This document shows positions 23,609 through 34,996 of a stretch of DNA of 64,000 nt, piece after piece (position 1 is the first letter of the stretch; every line of letters starts with the position of its first letter). Made by a program: the position numbers and the translations under genes. This DNA is from Cristatella mucedo (Eukaryota > Bryozoa > Phylactolaemata > Cristatellidae). The notes under the pieces are model-generated. The model had not been told where the DNA came from, did no database searches, and worked only from the letters and a program-made list of their open reading frames with translations. The stretch is from the NCBI GenBank assembly GCA_009760855.2, contig WPIO01000193.1, positions 126,001-190,000 on the forward strand. The letters are read 5' to 3'.

Positions 23609-26115
23609 TATTATGGCTAATCTTTTACTTTTGGATTTTTATTTTGATAACATGAAGACAGAAACTTATAAAACTTACATAATTACATGACAAGGACTCA
23701 CATTATTTATGTCTTCGGATTAATTAAATGCCACAGGTATTCAATGTCTTCTGCACTGCAGGCATCAATGAGATATTTGGCACTGTTTCTATTTGCATAA
23801 AAAGTCGAAATCTGCTGCAATGGTGGATGTGGCAATTCTAAGGATTCCTGATAAATGTTCATCTGTGAGAACGGATCGAGTCTTTGTTTTAACATTTTTC
23901 AGTCTGGAAAAAAGCTGTTCACAGCAATATGTGGTGCCAAAAAGTGCAACATACCTGCAAGCATGTTTGGCCAGGTGGGGAAAAGACTCTGATGAAACAT
24001 ACTGCTTGTAAAAAATAACAAGGTCATGCTGATCATAAGCCGTTTTTAAATTGCTGGCATTATGAATATCCATTAGTTCGAGTGGAAATTCATCGGGTGC
24101 ATCAGAGGGATCAATATTAAATGGATTACCAATCATGTTCATGTCATCTGCATATTGTAGGAAATCCTGAAACCTCTCTTCGAATTCATCAATAAGTTTG
24201 CTAACAAGAGTGGAGTGCTTCATATGAGCCAGCGTTTCAGGCGATCTTGTTGCTAGTATTGTGAAATGTAACAGTTTCTTCTGATCTAAGTTTCCGGAAA
24301 AGTTTCAGCTTTGCACAAACGCGACAACACACTCATACATTTTATGGACCAGTTGATCATTACCTTGGAGTTTGACATTAAGATCTGCAAGATGTTTGGT
24401 CATGTCCACCAAAAAAGCCAAGTCATTCAACCACTGCTGGTCATCGAGGAAGCCAACATTTTTTCCCTTTTCTGTCATAAATGTTTTTATTTCGTCCAGA
24501 AGTGACCAAAACCTGGCTAACGTGTTTGCCCTACTTAGCCAACGGACTTGGAAGAAATCAATAACATCAAAATGATCTGATCCCAACTCTTCAAGGAAAG
24601 CCTGAAATTGTCTGAGGTTTAGCGAACGAGACCTTATCACATTGACTGTTGAAACTACATTCTCCATTACATGTTGCATGCTCAAGACCTTTGCACATAG
24701 CTGTTCTTGATGGAACTAACTTACTAGTTATGGGCAAACCTAGTGTTATTCAGAAATTGGAAAGGCTGACTTTCAAAATTGGCTCTGCCAGCATATCTCC
24801 AGTTGCATCAGCTCGAAATCTAGGTGTCATATTCCAAAGCGACCCCTCGTTAGACGACCACATCAGCTCCACAGTCAAATCAGCCTATTTTCAGCTTCAT
24901 AACATTGCTAAAATTAGGGCTTGTTTAGATAAGGATACCACGTCCAAGTTGGTCCATGCATTCGTGACATCTCGTCTCGACTTCTGCAACTCACTGCTTA
25001 CTGGCCTACCAGCATGTGCGATCAGGCGATTGCAGCTGGTGCAAAACTCTGCAGCTAGGCTTGTCTGTCGTGAGCGTCGCAGTTGCCACATTACTCCACT
25101 TCTCGCCGACCTGCACTGGCTACCAGTCAAGCAACGGATTGACTTCAAGGTTTTGTCGCTCACTTTTAGGTCTCTTCATTCTATGGCTCCTGCCTATCTT
25201 TCAGATATACTACCCCATCAGGCCAAGCATCGTACCACTCGCTTTTCGGAATCCAACAGTCTAGAAATACCTCGTACAAACCTTAAATCCTTTGGAGACC
25301 GTGCATTTAGCTCGTATGCTCCCACAGCCTGGAACTCCCTCCCGACCTGCATCAGAACATCCCCTGACCTGACCACATTTAAAAGAAACTTAAAAACATA
25401 CCTATTTAGGACAGCATTTAGTGGAACCTTGTGATTCGTCCCCGATGTGCTTATGCGTGCTGACACTGTTCATGCTGCAACTAACCACATTTGCATGCTG
25501 CCCCATTGCATGTAACCCCTAACCATGTTATTCATTTTGTTTGTTTTTCAAGCATGATTTTACTTACTATTCTATTGCGTATCACTTTGCAGCAAATGTA
25601 AAGCGCCTAGAAAGAGATTAAGTTCTCTGAGGGCGCTTTATCAAGTGCAATATTATTATTATTATTATTATTATGATGCTGTGATGACTGACAATTTTGT
25701 AAGGTACTAATTTTACCATTAAAGATACAAATCCATCGTGTCTACCTGTCATTGAAGGGGCTCCGTCTGTGGTTAAACCAATCAATTTAGTTTCAGGAAG
25801 GTTAAATTTTTTGAGGACCCTCTTGACCTGATCCAAAATATCCCTCCCCTTTGAAGTGCCTTACATTGAACATACATCCAACAGTTCTTCGATAATGACA
25901 AACTTTCCTGTTACTTCGCGTACAAACACCTACAGTTGAGACAGTTGAGACGTATCGTTATTGTCCGTGCTTTCGTCGAGCGCGAGAGAATAAAATTCGC
26001 AGATTATTCTACCAAAGCGTTCCATTACAAAATAGTTGACAGGCCAAGATGCTTTGAAAAGTCTTCCTTCTGCTTCAATTTTTCGTTTTTTGCTAGTATT
26101 CACATTCGTTGCCAT
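23609..26115 (-). pseudogene. hAT transposase, GTF2IRD2-like, broken
   Basis: The N-terminus (25930-26115) starts MATNVNTSKKRKIEAEGR and reaches GRIIC, then jumps to SLALDESTDN; the BED zinc finger expected between these is deleted. A stop follows. 25680-25836 resumes with DQVKRVLKKFNLPETKLIGL and TTDGAPSMTG. After the LINE-X insertion the frame 24305-24685 carries VRWLSRANTLARFW and LAFLVDMTKHLADLN. The frame 23789-24223 ends with the hAT dimerisation region (GTTYCCEQLFSRLKNVKTK..LRIATS). The domain order is that of GTF2IRD2/ZBED-type hAT proteins; the gene cannot make a full transposase. Confidence 0.85.
24713..25673 (+). mobile_element. LINE-X insertion inside the hAT transposase
   Basis: 5'-truncated LINE-X with a 5-bp target duplication TGATG (24708-24712 and 25674-25678). 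The frame is continuous from the start of the element to the stop at 25432-25434, covering LERLTFKIGSASISPVASAR, the [13 protein letters not shown] block and [12 protein letters not shown]. 3' UTR, tail and TTA repeats are complete. It is very similar to the copies at 28111, 43480, 44934 and 47115, so the family was active recently. Confidence 0.9.
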
Positions 26116-26609
26116 TTTTCTCTATGAAATACAAAAACAAATTAGTTACGAATTGATTAATTTATATTCTATCACAGCAATATCTTAGTATTAGTAAGTT
26201 AAGCAATGCGCGTTTTTTGAAAAACCTACCTGACTGATTCCAGTACGTGCAGCAGCAGCTGTGAAACGGCTCGTTTTTTCTATCCACGGTGTGAAACAGT
26301 TAATTCCGCTTGCAGAAGCGTTATAAATGTAATCGTAATGGCACCGCTGTAGCACAAATATATTACCCCTTCACGCCAAAATGTTCATATGAAGGCTAGC
26401 AAAATAAATCGATTGTTTTACTTTCACGCGAAAATAGCCATTCGGACACCTTCAAGCTTCATGCGCGCGTGAAGTACGTTACAGCGCCTTATATCGCCGT
26501 TTGCAATGATTAAAAATGATGAAAAACATGGAGTGACAAATATTTTTGGGATAACGTTGCGGGCCGCATAGAAGACCTCGGCGGGCCGGGTTGTGGCCCC
26601 CGGGCCACG

Positions 26610-26632
26610 TGTTAGACACCCCTGGTCCAAGC
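26610..26632. repeat. hAT right end: terminal inverted repeat and target duplication
   Basis: GTTAGACACCCCTG (ending 26624) is the inverted repeat; GTCCAAGC (26625-26632) repeats the left target duplication exactly. Confidence 0.9.
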
Positions 26633-28110
26633 TATTACTGACGATTACCATTCTTGCTTGCAGTTGTACGTGGGCGATTGGTTGAAAATATGCCATTGCA
26701 CTTTAAACATAGTGAACTGTGATATGTAAGAAAATGTAGAGCTTGGTTCATTCAATTTCCGGTGATTGGCAATGAATTTTAATGGATTTCTTTATTTGCA
26801 TGGCCGTTGCCGTCGATCGAAATGCATCTACAGAGATTAAATGCCCTGAGTAATTTGTAAGTTTTTTGAATGCCTTCCAGTGGGATGCGACGTTATTTAG
26901 AATGCGAATTGGAGCTTCGTACAGCCGATTCCTGGTCGATTTGCCTAAAGATTGTGATAGTGGCTCCTGCTATTACTGTCGCTTTCCTTGCGTTGCTGAC
27001 AATTAACGTGCAAAATAGCTTGCCAATTCTAGGCTTCACTTTTAAGAAAATGTGGTGTCTATTTGACACATATTCTTGTGGATTGCTGATTCTAGCCAAG
27101 CCATTGCGTCTGCACAATGGAGCAAACCTTTGTAGGTGTACTTTGAGCTGAGTCTAGTCTTATATGCAATGTAAATTAGACCTTAAAGTTGGCGGTTTGA
27201 GGATAATTTGCAGTGGAATACGGCTGATCGCTTTATTTTCCCAGTTCATTTCGGGCGATCTCCGCTCTTTCCAGACTGCAAAGACACAGAATTTCTTTAT
27301 TTCAAGTGGACGTGCACTCAACACAGTATGCTTTAATGTGAAATTAATATTGGAGCTTGGATCAATCTCTCCCTAGCCATTTTGCAGTCTATTCAGTAAA
27401 TTGGAATGGATTGAGGTATTGGCCCAGGCTATTCAGTTTGGATGCATCACATTGCGTTCGATCGGCCGCACCAATGCAAGGGAAATTGTATGAGTGCAAT
27501 TCTCATATACAATCAAAACTAGAACCTATTCGAACAGGATTTATTCGTTTCGATGAGGAATGCAGTGGATTGCGGTATCGGCCCAGGTCGCTGCAATCTT
27601 ATTTCATTGGACTTCATGAGAACGCATTACCGGAATCTCGCGATATTTCCTTGGTACATTTTACATGTAGCATAGTTTGATATTCCAAACTGTTTGGGAG
27701 CTTTTCGCAACTGATTTAATGTTTATTTGAAGTGAACTAAAGTGGATTGCTTTACATGCTGCCATTGTGACGGCTCATTTGAGTAAGTGCACCAGCACGC
27801 AATGCCGTAACAATTGTTGTCAGATGAAATTGAAGGTGAACTATATTATCCGGCCACATTTTGGGCTCAGAAACGCCAGTGTCTGGCTGCGTGTAGCCAA
27901 GTTAGAGTGAATGGTGGTGGATTGTGGTAATTCCTCAAACCAGCAGATCTATGCATCATAGAAGCACGAGAGCGGTAATAGGGTGCAGAGGACTGGTTGT
28001 CATCCTGTTTTCTTGGGATGCGAGCAATGGAACGAGGCCATTGGCGGCCTTCCTGAATGCAGACATTGAGGTGCTACATAGATTTGAGGTACGGGATTCC
28101 AGCGGTTGCT
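26633..28110. repeat. Degenerate tandem repeat, period about 165 bp (right part)
   Basis: Continues the pattern left of the hAT: TTGAAAATATGCCATTGCAC.. near 26680 aligns with TTGAAAATGCAACCGTTTAAC near 21022, and the spacing is about 163 bp once the transposon is removed. Further weak units follow near 26850 and, as CAGTGGAATACGG and CAGTGGATTGCGG words, at 27210 and 27565. The open frames at 26870-27151 and 27357-27680 have no motif and are treated as by-products. Confidence 0.4.
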
Positions 28111-28843
28111 GAGGTCCAAGTTGGTCCATGCATTCGTGACATCTCGTCTCGACTTCTGCAACTCACTGCTTACTGGCCTACCAGCATGTGCGATCAGGCG
28201 ATTGCAGCTGGTGCAAAACTCTGCAGCTAGGCTTGTCTGTCGTGAGCGTCACAGTTTCCACGTTACTCTACTTCTCGCCGACCTGCACTGGTTACCAGTC
28301 AAGCAACGGATTGACTTCAAGGTTTTGTCGCTCACTTTTAGGTCTCTTCATTCTATGGCTCCAGCCTATCTTTCAGATATACTACCCCATCAGGCAAAGC
28401 ATCGTACCACTCGCTTTTCGGAATCCAACAGTCTAGAAATGCCTCGTACAAACCTTAAATCCTTTGGAGACCGTGCATTTAGCTCGTATGCTCCCACAGC
28501 CTGGAACTCCCTCCCGACCTGCATCAGAACATCCCCTGACCTGACCACATTTAAAAGAAACTTAAAAACATACCTATTTAGGACAGCATTTAGTGGGTCC
28601 TTGTGATTCGTCCTCGATGTGCTTTTGCGTGCTGACACTGTTCGTGCTGCCACTAACCACATTTGCATGCTGACCAAGTGCATGTAACCCCTAACCATGT
28701 TATTCATTGTGTTTTTTTTTCAAGCATGATTTTACTTACTATTCTATTGCGTATCACTTTGCAGCAAATGTAAAGCGCCTAGAAAGAGATTAAGTTCTCT
28801 GAGGGCGCTTTATCAAGTGCAATATTATTATTATTATTATTAT
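28111..28843 (+). mobile_element. LINE-X, 5'-truncated, young
   Basis: Starts within [18 protein letters not shown] and keeps an open frame to the TGA at 28604-28606, followed by intact 3' UTR, tail and TTA repeats. It differs from the copy in the hAT by few bases. Confidence 0.9.
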
Positions 28844-28924
28844 CCTAAGGGTTGGACTCCCTGCAATCGTCTGTCTTGCTGACAGAGAAGCTAGAGAAGC
28901 GATCGGCTCGACCATGGATCACTA

Positions 28925-29850
28925 GGTAAAAATAAAGGTGTAATGAATAAAAATACAAAAATGAAGGTAAAGAGTAAACCTGAAAGAAGGAAAGCAGATT
29001 TTTTTTTTAACTGGGATACCGCATCTAAGTTGGTCAGTGCATTTTTTACATTTTGTCTTCACTTCTGTAGCACTCACTTCTTGCTCCGTTCACTTCTCAC
29101 TTCTTGCTGGCTACCGACCTGTGTACTCAGGTGATCACTTAGCTGGCTCAAAACTCTGCAGCTAGGCCTGAGTTTTGAGCGTCATAGTTGCCACGTCACA
29201 CCACTTCTTGCCGACGTGCACTGGCGCCCAGTCGAGCAGCGAATCGACTTCGAGGTTTTGTCACTGACTTCTAGGTCCCTTTATTCTTTGGCTCCAGCCT
29301 ACCGATCACATTTACCCCATCGACCAGGCTAAGCATCGAACCACTCGCTTGTTGGAATCGAACTGTTTACCTGTGCCAGGAACAAACTTCACATCCTTTG
29401 GAGACTGCAAATTCAGTTTGTATGCTCTCAAAGTCTGGAAATCATTCCCAACTTAATAATAATAATAATAATAATAATGTACTTGATAAAGCACCCTCCA
29501 AGAACTTAATCTCTTTCTAGGCGCTTTACATTTGCTTGCGTTACCACATCTCCTGAATTGAACATATTTAAAAAGAAACGAAAAGCACACCTATTTATCA
29601 CAGCATTTAGTGAGTCCAAGTAACTCGGCTTTTATATGCTTATGCGGGCTGACACTGTGCATGCTACCATTAATCAAACATAAATGCTGACCCTATGCAT
29701 GTCACCGTGAACCGTGTTATTTTATTGTTTATCGAGAATTATATCAGTAAATATAAGTTCTCGCTTCCTTTTCTGCAAATTGAAAGTGCCTACAACGAGA
29801 TTTAGATGTCTGATGGCACTATGTCAAATACGTTATTATTATTATTACCA
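28925..29850 (+). mobile_element. Old LINE-X copy, interrupted at 29455-29537
   Basis: Decayed sense copy from about 29010 (GGGATACCGCATCTAAGTTG) to 29454, resuming at 29538 with the equivalent of the [11 protein letters not shown] region and ending with a degraded 3' UTR and TTATTA run near 29848. No open frame of note remains. Confidence 0.7.
29455..29537 (-). mobile_element. Minimal LINE-X tail insertion (about 83 bp)
   Basis: Only a TAA-repeat tail and the last ~60 bp of the LINE-X 3' UTR in antisense (tgcacttgat-type, then ctttctaggcgctttacatt), inserted in an older sense LINE-X. No coding or SINE head sequence is attached. Confidence 0.75.
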
Positions 29851-30360
29851 TTCATCGTAGACTAAAGCATTATTTATATAGTAAACCAAGATCGGCATAT
29901 CTAACAGCCTCATTTATACTCCATCAGCCATAAAGCAAGAGCCCAGATTTAGATTTACATTATACATTATCAGTAGAAGGTCAAGATAGTACTGCTAATA
30001 TTTGGGTGAATATTATGATAATATTTTAATGTTACTCCCAAGAAAATTTAAATGTCAAGCCACTATGCGTATACTAAAATTCTATTGAGCAAATGTACTT
30101 GACTAGTAGAACATCATTTTCAAATGGGACATTCATAAGTATGTTAAATTCAAGAAAATGAATAGGTATAGTAAGCAAAACGCCATAGACGAACTTAATC
30201 TATGTCCAGGTGCATGATATGTGCCATAATACAAGAAAATTAAGAGGTATCGTGTACATAACGCCATAGAGGAACTTAATCTAGGTCCAGGTGCATTGTG
30301 TATGCCATAGGGTTTGAGCCGACTATCATTACTGTTAAAGAATACATTTACATAATTATG
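29851..30360. other. Unassigned AT-rich DNA
   Basis: No gene seen. A short local duplication (aacttaatctatgtccaggt / aacttaatctaggtccaggt, near 30195 and 30274) resembles decayed LINE-X tail sequence. Confidence 0.4.
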
Positions 30361-30500
30361 AAATAAATATTTATATCGCGCCCTTAAAAGACTTAATCTC
30401 TATTCAGGCGCTTCACATACGCTGCAGGGCTCCATCCCACGACCTCAGCCAGCCTTAGCCGATGCCAGCACCTTAACACTGGACCAACCAGTGTGGCGAG
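30361..30500 (-). mobile_element. SINE-A copy, complete
   Basis: Minus strand: head with A-box-like GGTTGGTCCAGTGTTAAGG, B-box-like GTGGGATGGAGCCC, then GTGAAGCGCCTGAATAGAG and TTTAAGGGCGCGATATAAAT, ending in an AT tail. The second half is homologous to the LINE-X 3' end. Confidence 0.75.
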
Positions 30501-32913
30501 ATTTTACCACCTAACTCCATCAATACTAAGCCAAACGGCAGTGCAAAATAGCACATCTCCGGTATTGCTCAGGTATTACGGTACTATCCTTAAACGACCG
30601 AGGTCCAGTGGCATGTATTTGATGATCCAAATTCACGGATTCGAGCCACAAAGCATTTGAGAATCACCTCAATGGAGTAGGGCTTTTCAGGAATGCTAAA
30701 GGTTGGTGCATTCTGAATAAGTTGATTAGCTCATTTTATCCTGCTCTATCCACTCGGCTAAGCTTTGAGTCATAACGAATGCCTTTAGATAACCTGCAGC
30801 AGCGATTCGCTGCTGTATCTGAGATCGGAGCGGCAGAAAAGGAGGGCTCATCATCGGCCATATTCGGATTCCTGACTGAAACTAGCGTCATGACTTGTCG
30901 GTTTTAGTAATACCACATAGCTTCTGAGTGAAAGTGGCATTTATCGTCAATTTATAGACTGCATAACTAGGGCTGTGTGGTTTTAATTCGATCTTCCGAG
31001 TATAGATTTGATTTTGACTTTAATTTGCGTGGCCTGGCAGCTACGTCATTGGAGGTTCAGTAGAGAATTGTTTAAACCAACATAAATTTGAAGTTTATTC
31101 TTCCTTGCCAAATGCCCCTCTCCCTGTATAATTCTTGTTATCACTAATATTCTTGTAGCCAATATGCTATCTATGTGGTTGGCATTCTTTTCCGGCTTTT
31201 AAAACTGGACCATATGCACTGCAGTTTTTTATTTGGTGGTGAAGGTTCACTTTTTGCAAATGGAAGTCGTAACCGAACTTGTCGTGACCTTGCTCTTCCT
31301 CTCCATTGATTCGATAAGCAAGACTTCTAAAGTGTTCTCTTGGCCAACTGAGAATATTAAGTCGTCAAAATAAAATCAAAGCGAGTTAGGCATATCTAAT
31401 AGCCTCATTTATCTTCAAGAATTTATCTAAAATGTCCCCAGGTTCAGATTTCATGTACACGTTAGCGGCAGAAGGTCACGACTATGTCGCCAAGATTTTG
31501 TTGAACGTAGTGAAATTAGTAGCTGCCTGCATCATAACTTCAGGTTTTCCATGACATCTTGGTGTGACTGCAAGAGTGCTAACCCAGCGGCTCAATGTTT
31601 CACGGTAATAGGACTATCCACAGGCAATCAAGAAGTTATGTCACACGACCCATATCTATGGCTGGAGTCGTCATTGTCACTGGACTCCACAGCCACTATC
31701 ATCCTCAAGCCTTGCTGCTTAAAGTCAGTCAAATCCAATACAAAATTGCAAAAAATTATTGTCTGCTTTAACAAGCATAAAACAGCTGGTTCCTGCATTT
31801 GGGATAAACCGTCTTGTCTAACTGTAATTACCAAACGCTTGCTGTATTTGCAAAAATATAAAGCGAGGTTGTCAGTAGTGAACACTTAAATTGCTACATT
31901 CCGTAACTTTTCACAAACGTGCACTGGTTACATTGGCTTTGAACCATATTCTCTTGCTAAAATCCGTCTATGAGAACTACTTAATAACCAGATTAGCCAC
32001 CGGAGTACAATCTCATCTGACATTCACCATTCATCTGCTAATGGAAATTAGGACGATGATAATAGTAATGCAGTTGGAGAGTCACTTCCGGTTTATTACA
32101 GTATGAACATTATGTGCTTTTTTTAATTTTGAATATGCTTTCCTTAGTTTTGCCAATTCTCAAAAATTTAGATTTGATTTCCAACAGGTTTATTTCTGTT
32201 GGAAGGCAAACATGAAAAATGGCGACTGACAAACTGAATTCTTGGTCACCAAGAAATTTAAGAGTCCATAAACTAAGAGACAGAATTTGGCTAAGGTTCT
32301 GAGAAAAAGGTAGAGCAATATTGCAAAGAAGCTGATCAGCTACCTTACTGTAAAATGCAAAAGTCATTCACAAACGTAGCACACTTTCAAAGAAGTTGGC
32401 AGTCTACACCCGATTTGGTTGCAACGGTTTTTGTGTACAAACAACACTGGATATCTATAAAAACAAATTGCGTAGCGAATTTCATGATTTTCTAAGAAAG
32501 AGCCAGTTAGCAACGAGACGTGATATGAGTAAGTGACTGGGCTAATAATGGTAGTGAGAGAAGGAGAAATAAAAGCCAAAGTACATCAATGTGAATTATT
32601 GCATAAATTAGCTTTACAGATTACATCTTTACAGGCTTTACTATATATAGCTAACAAGATTTCTCACAAATAATGAGAGAATCAATTTGAAATGTACACG
32701 TTAAATTAAAAGATGCCCGAGAAAATATCCCGTTCTAAAAAACCTGGTGGATGAACATTTGTATTTGATAGGTTTACTTATAAACTATCCTACGAAAATC
32801 GTAAATCACTTCAATCAATTCAACAGTCATATTTACTTATTTGAATAACAGTGGGCATCGCATCCGCTTACAACATGCGAAAGCTGACAGCCAGTTGTTC
32901 CTCTCAAGCCAGA
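30501..32913. other. Unassigned, no gene seen
   Basis: No transposon or gene recognised. The frame at 31551-31889 (+, 112 codons) and its antisense shadow have no motif, signal peptide or splice support, and I do not call them. If 32914-33140 is the terminal exon of the homeobox gene, the 3' UTR would lie here; no AATAAA is apparent close by. Confidence 0.4.
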
Positions 32914-33140
32914 TTATAAATACAGTAAAACGTTTCCAGCTACAGTTGTTCTCTTTCTTTTGGTTTTCTTGTTGGTCAGTTGCACGATGTCCGATTGTAT
33001 TTCTTCGACACTCCGATGCTGAATAGCCGAGAGCGACATTTCGAACCTGCCAGGAGTTTGTCGTGCTTTATTGAATCCGTAGGTGACCTGCATCGTGTAT
33101 TGAATCAGTCCATCGCAATTCGGTATATGTACCAATCGAT
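32914..33140 (-). CDS. Possible terminal exon of homeobox gene, paralogous to exon 5
   Basis: The minus-strand frame shares spaced residues with exon 5: an upstream YQA, then VHIPNCDGLIQYTM against LVPNYNGPPQYTM, and ARQTPGRFEM against AQQTPRGLEM. A possible acceptor (TATTACCAAGCAG) gives a phase-1 start at 33140, the phase left by exon 5. The exon-5 donor is lost here (CATCGGAG in place of CACGTAAG), so the frame runs on into a basic tail (NKKTKRKRTT) and stops at TAA (32914-32916). It may be a genuine last exon or a decayed exon-5 duplicate; the weak pyrimidine tract leaves this open. Confidence 0.4.
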
Positions 33141-33611
33141 CTGCTTGGTAATAGATCAGCACCGTTGAAACGGGATGACAGCGATCCTATGGGGAATCCT
33201 CACCGAGACTACATTCTCGTGTGTTAGCGTCTCATTTGAATGGAAGACGCTGCTGCAAATACAAGGATTGCATTTAAACTTGAGCGAAATTCTCGCTCAG
33301 CATTCAATTCTTTTTGGGCAATCTAGAGTCTATTAGGTTTCATGCGAAAATATTTAATCTATAATACTTCATTTTAACCTCGCTAATTATTAATCTACAG
33401 CCGACATGATAATCACAACGACATAAGCACAATGACTACACAGCTTTGCATCCATTGCAACACCTACGATCTTTTTTGACAGTTACTAAACGAGTATTGA
33501 TACAGAGTCGCTAAAGGTATCATGCATTTATGCAAAAACCAAAATTAATATTTCTGCCACTCTAATATAACAATAATACGTTGCATTTTTTGCTATTTTT
33601 TAACTATTTAA

Positions 33612-33965
33612 TTAGGAATGTCGTTACGTCAGTTGGGGCTGAGTCCCTGGCTTTGAGAGTATAGTAATTACAGTCGCAGTCTCTGGAAAATTTGAGGCGC
33701 ACACGAGACAAAAGCAGCTGGCGTGATAGCTGGCCTGGTGGGGATTAAATCTGACAGGCTTGCTTGGGTCAGAGAATGAAGGAACCTAAACTTTAGTGGA
33801 GGGACCTTGGACGTCGGCGTGCTGCTTTATTCAGAGCAAGTTAAGGTCTGCAAGAAGTGTGGTGATGTGGCGAATTCGACACTTACAACTGAGTAGCCTA
33901 GATAAAGAGTTTCAATGTTGCGTGACTGATCCACAATCTCATAGAGGATGTTCGATGCTAATAAA
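33612..33965 (-). mobile_element. Decayed LINE-X fragment
   Basis: Antisense C-terminal region in degraded form (gttacgtcagttggggctga, then ggcctggtggggattaaatc). No tail remains. Confidence 0.5.
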
Positions 33966-34107
33966 TATACTGTCTTCAATTTTGTTTATTACCATAACTT
34001 GATCTGGGGTGCTCTTGTGATGCTTTAAGTAGTATGAAATTATTAGATATTATAAAATTTCGCAGTCACGGTAAGCCGAAGCTAAGCAAAGGTGGCCTGA
34101 TCAAAAT

Positions 34108-34996
34108 AATAATGATAATAATAATAATGCACTTGATAAAGTGCCCTCAGAGAACTCAATCTTTTCTGGACGCTTTACATTTGCTGCAAAGATAAACGCG
34201 ATTGAATGGTGAGTAAAATCATGCTTGATAAACATGAATAACATGGTTAGGGGTGACATGCACAGGGTCAGAAAGCTAATGTGATTAGGGGCAGCAAGCA
34301 CCGTGTCAGCACGCATAGGCACATAAAGGAATAATCACAGGGACCCACTAAAGGCTGTCCTAAATAGGTGTGTTTAAAGTTCTTTTTAAATGTCGTCAAG
34401 TCAGGGGATGTTCTGCCTAAGGGCGGGAGGGGGATCCAGGCTTTAAGAGCGTGCGAACTAAACGCATGGTCTCCAAGCGATTTAACGTTTGCACAAAGTA
34501 TAGGTAAACAGTTGGATTCCAAAAAGAGGGTGGTGCGATGCTTGGCCTGGTGGTTGAGTAGATCTAAGAGATAGGCTAGAGCCAAAGAATGAAGTGACCT
34601 AAAAGTGAGCGACAAAACCTTGAATTTGATCCGTTGCTTAACTGGTAGCCAGTGCAGCTCGGCTAGAAGTGGTGTCACGTGGCAACTTCGAAGCTCACGA
34701 CAGACAAGCCTAGCTTCGGAGTTTTGCACCAGCTGTAGTAGCTTGACTGCACATGCCGGTAGGCCAGCAAGTGAGTTTCAGACGTCAAGACGGGACGTCA
34801 CAAATGCACGGACCAACTTAGACATGGTATCCTTATGTAAACAGCCCAAATTTTAGCAATGTTATGTATCTTAAAGTAGGCCAACTTGAGTGTAGAGCTG
34901 TTGTGGTCGTCTAACGAGAGGTCACTTTGGAACATGACATCTAGATATTGGGTTGATGCAACGGGAGATATGTTGGCGGAGCCAATTTTGAGCCTT
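34108..34996 (-). mobile_element. LINE-X copy at the source of the passenger segment
   Basis: A complete antisense tail (TAA repeats at 34108-34130, then tgcacttgataaagtgccct), the 3' UTR and coding region. The frame 34268-34729 covers a MQNSEARLVCRE start through [13 protein letters not shown] to a degraded LTTFKKN. Upstream coding sequence extends to about 34996 with frameshifts. It is more diverged than the youngest LINE-X copies. Its inner part was copied into the hAT at 22026-22716. Confidence 0.8.

Larger units (their letters stand above)
21138..26624 (-). mobile_element. hAT DNA transposon (GTF2IRD2/ZBED-like), with internal duplication and passenger DNA
   Basis: Both ends carry CAGGGGTGTC-type inverted repeats, and the element is flanked by perfect 8-bp duplications GTCCAAGC, the hallmark of hAT transposition. 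The transposase runs on the minus strand and is broken. From right to left the element holds: a right end and N-terminal transposase piece; a LINE-X insertion (24713-25673); the central and C-terminal transposase (23609-24690); a 1.57-kb passenger segment (22026-23599) homologous to 34358-35875; and a second, partial copy of the transposase end (21379-22017) leading to the left inverted repeat. The last two components are not part of a normal hAT. Confidence 0.9.

Noticed and set aside
26424-26696. 90-codon minus frame at the hAT right end
   Set aside because: It crosses the terminal inverted repeat and target duplication into flanking DNA, so it cannot be an ancestral coding region.
31551-31889. 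112-codon plus-strand frame as a host gene
   Set aside because: No recognisable domain, an equally long antisense frame, and no neighbouring exons with matching phase.
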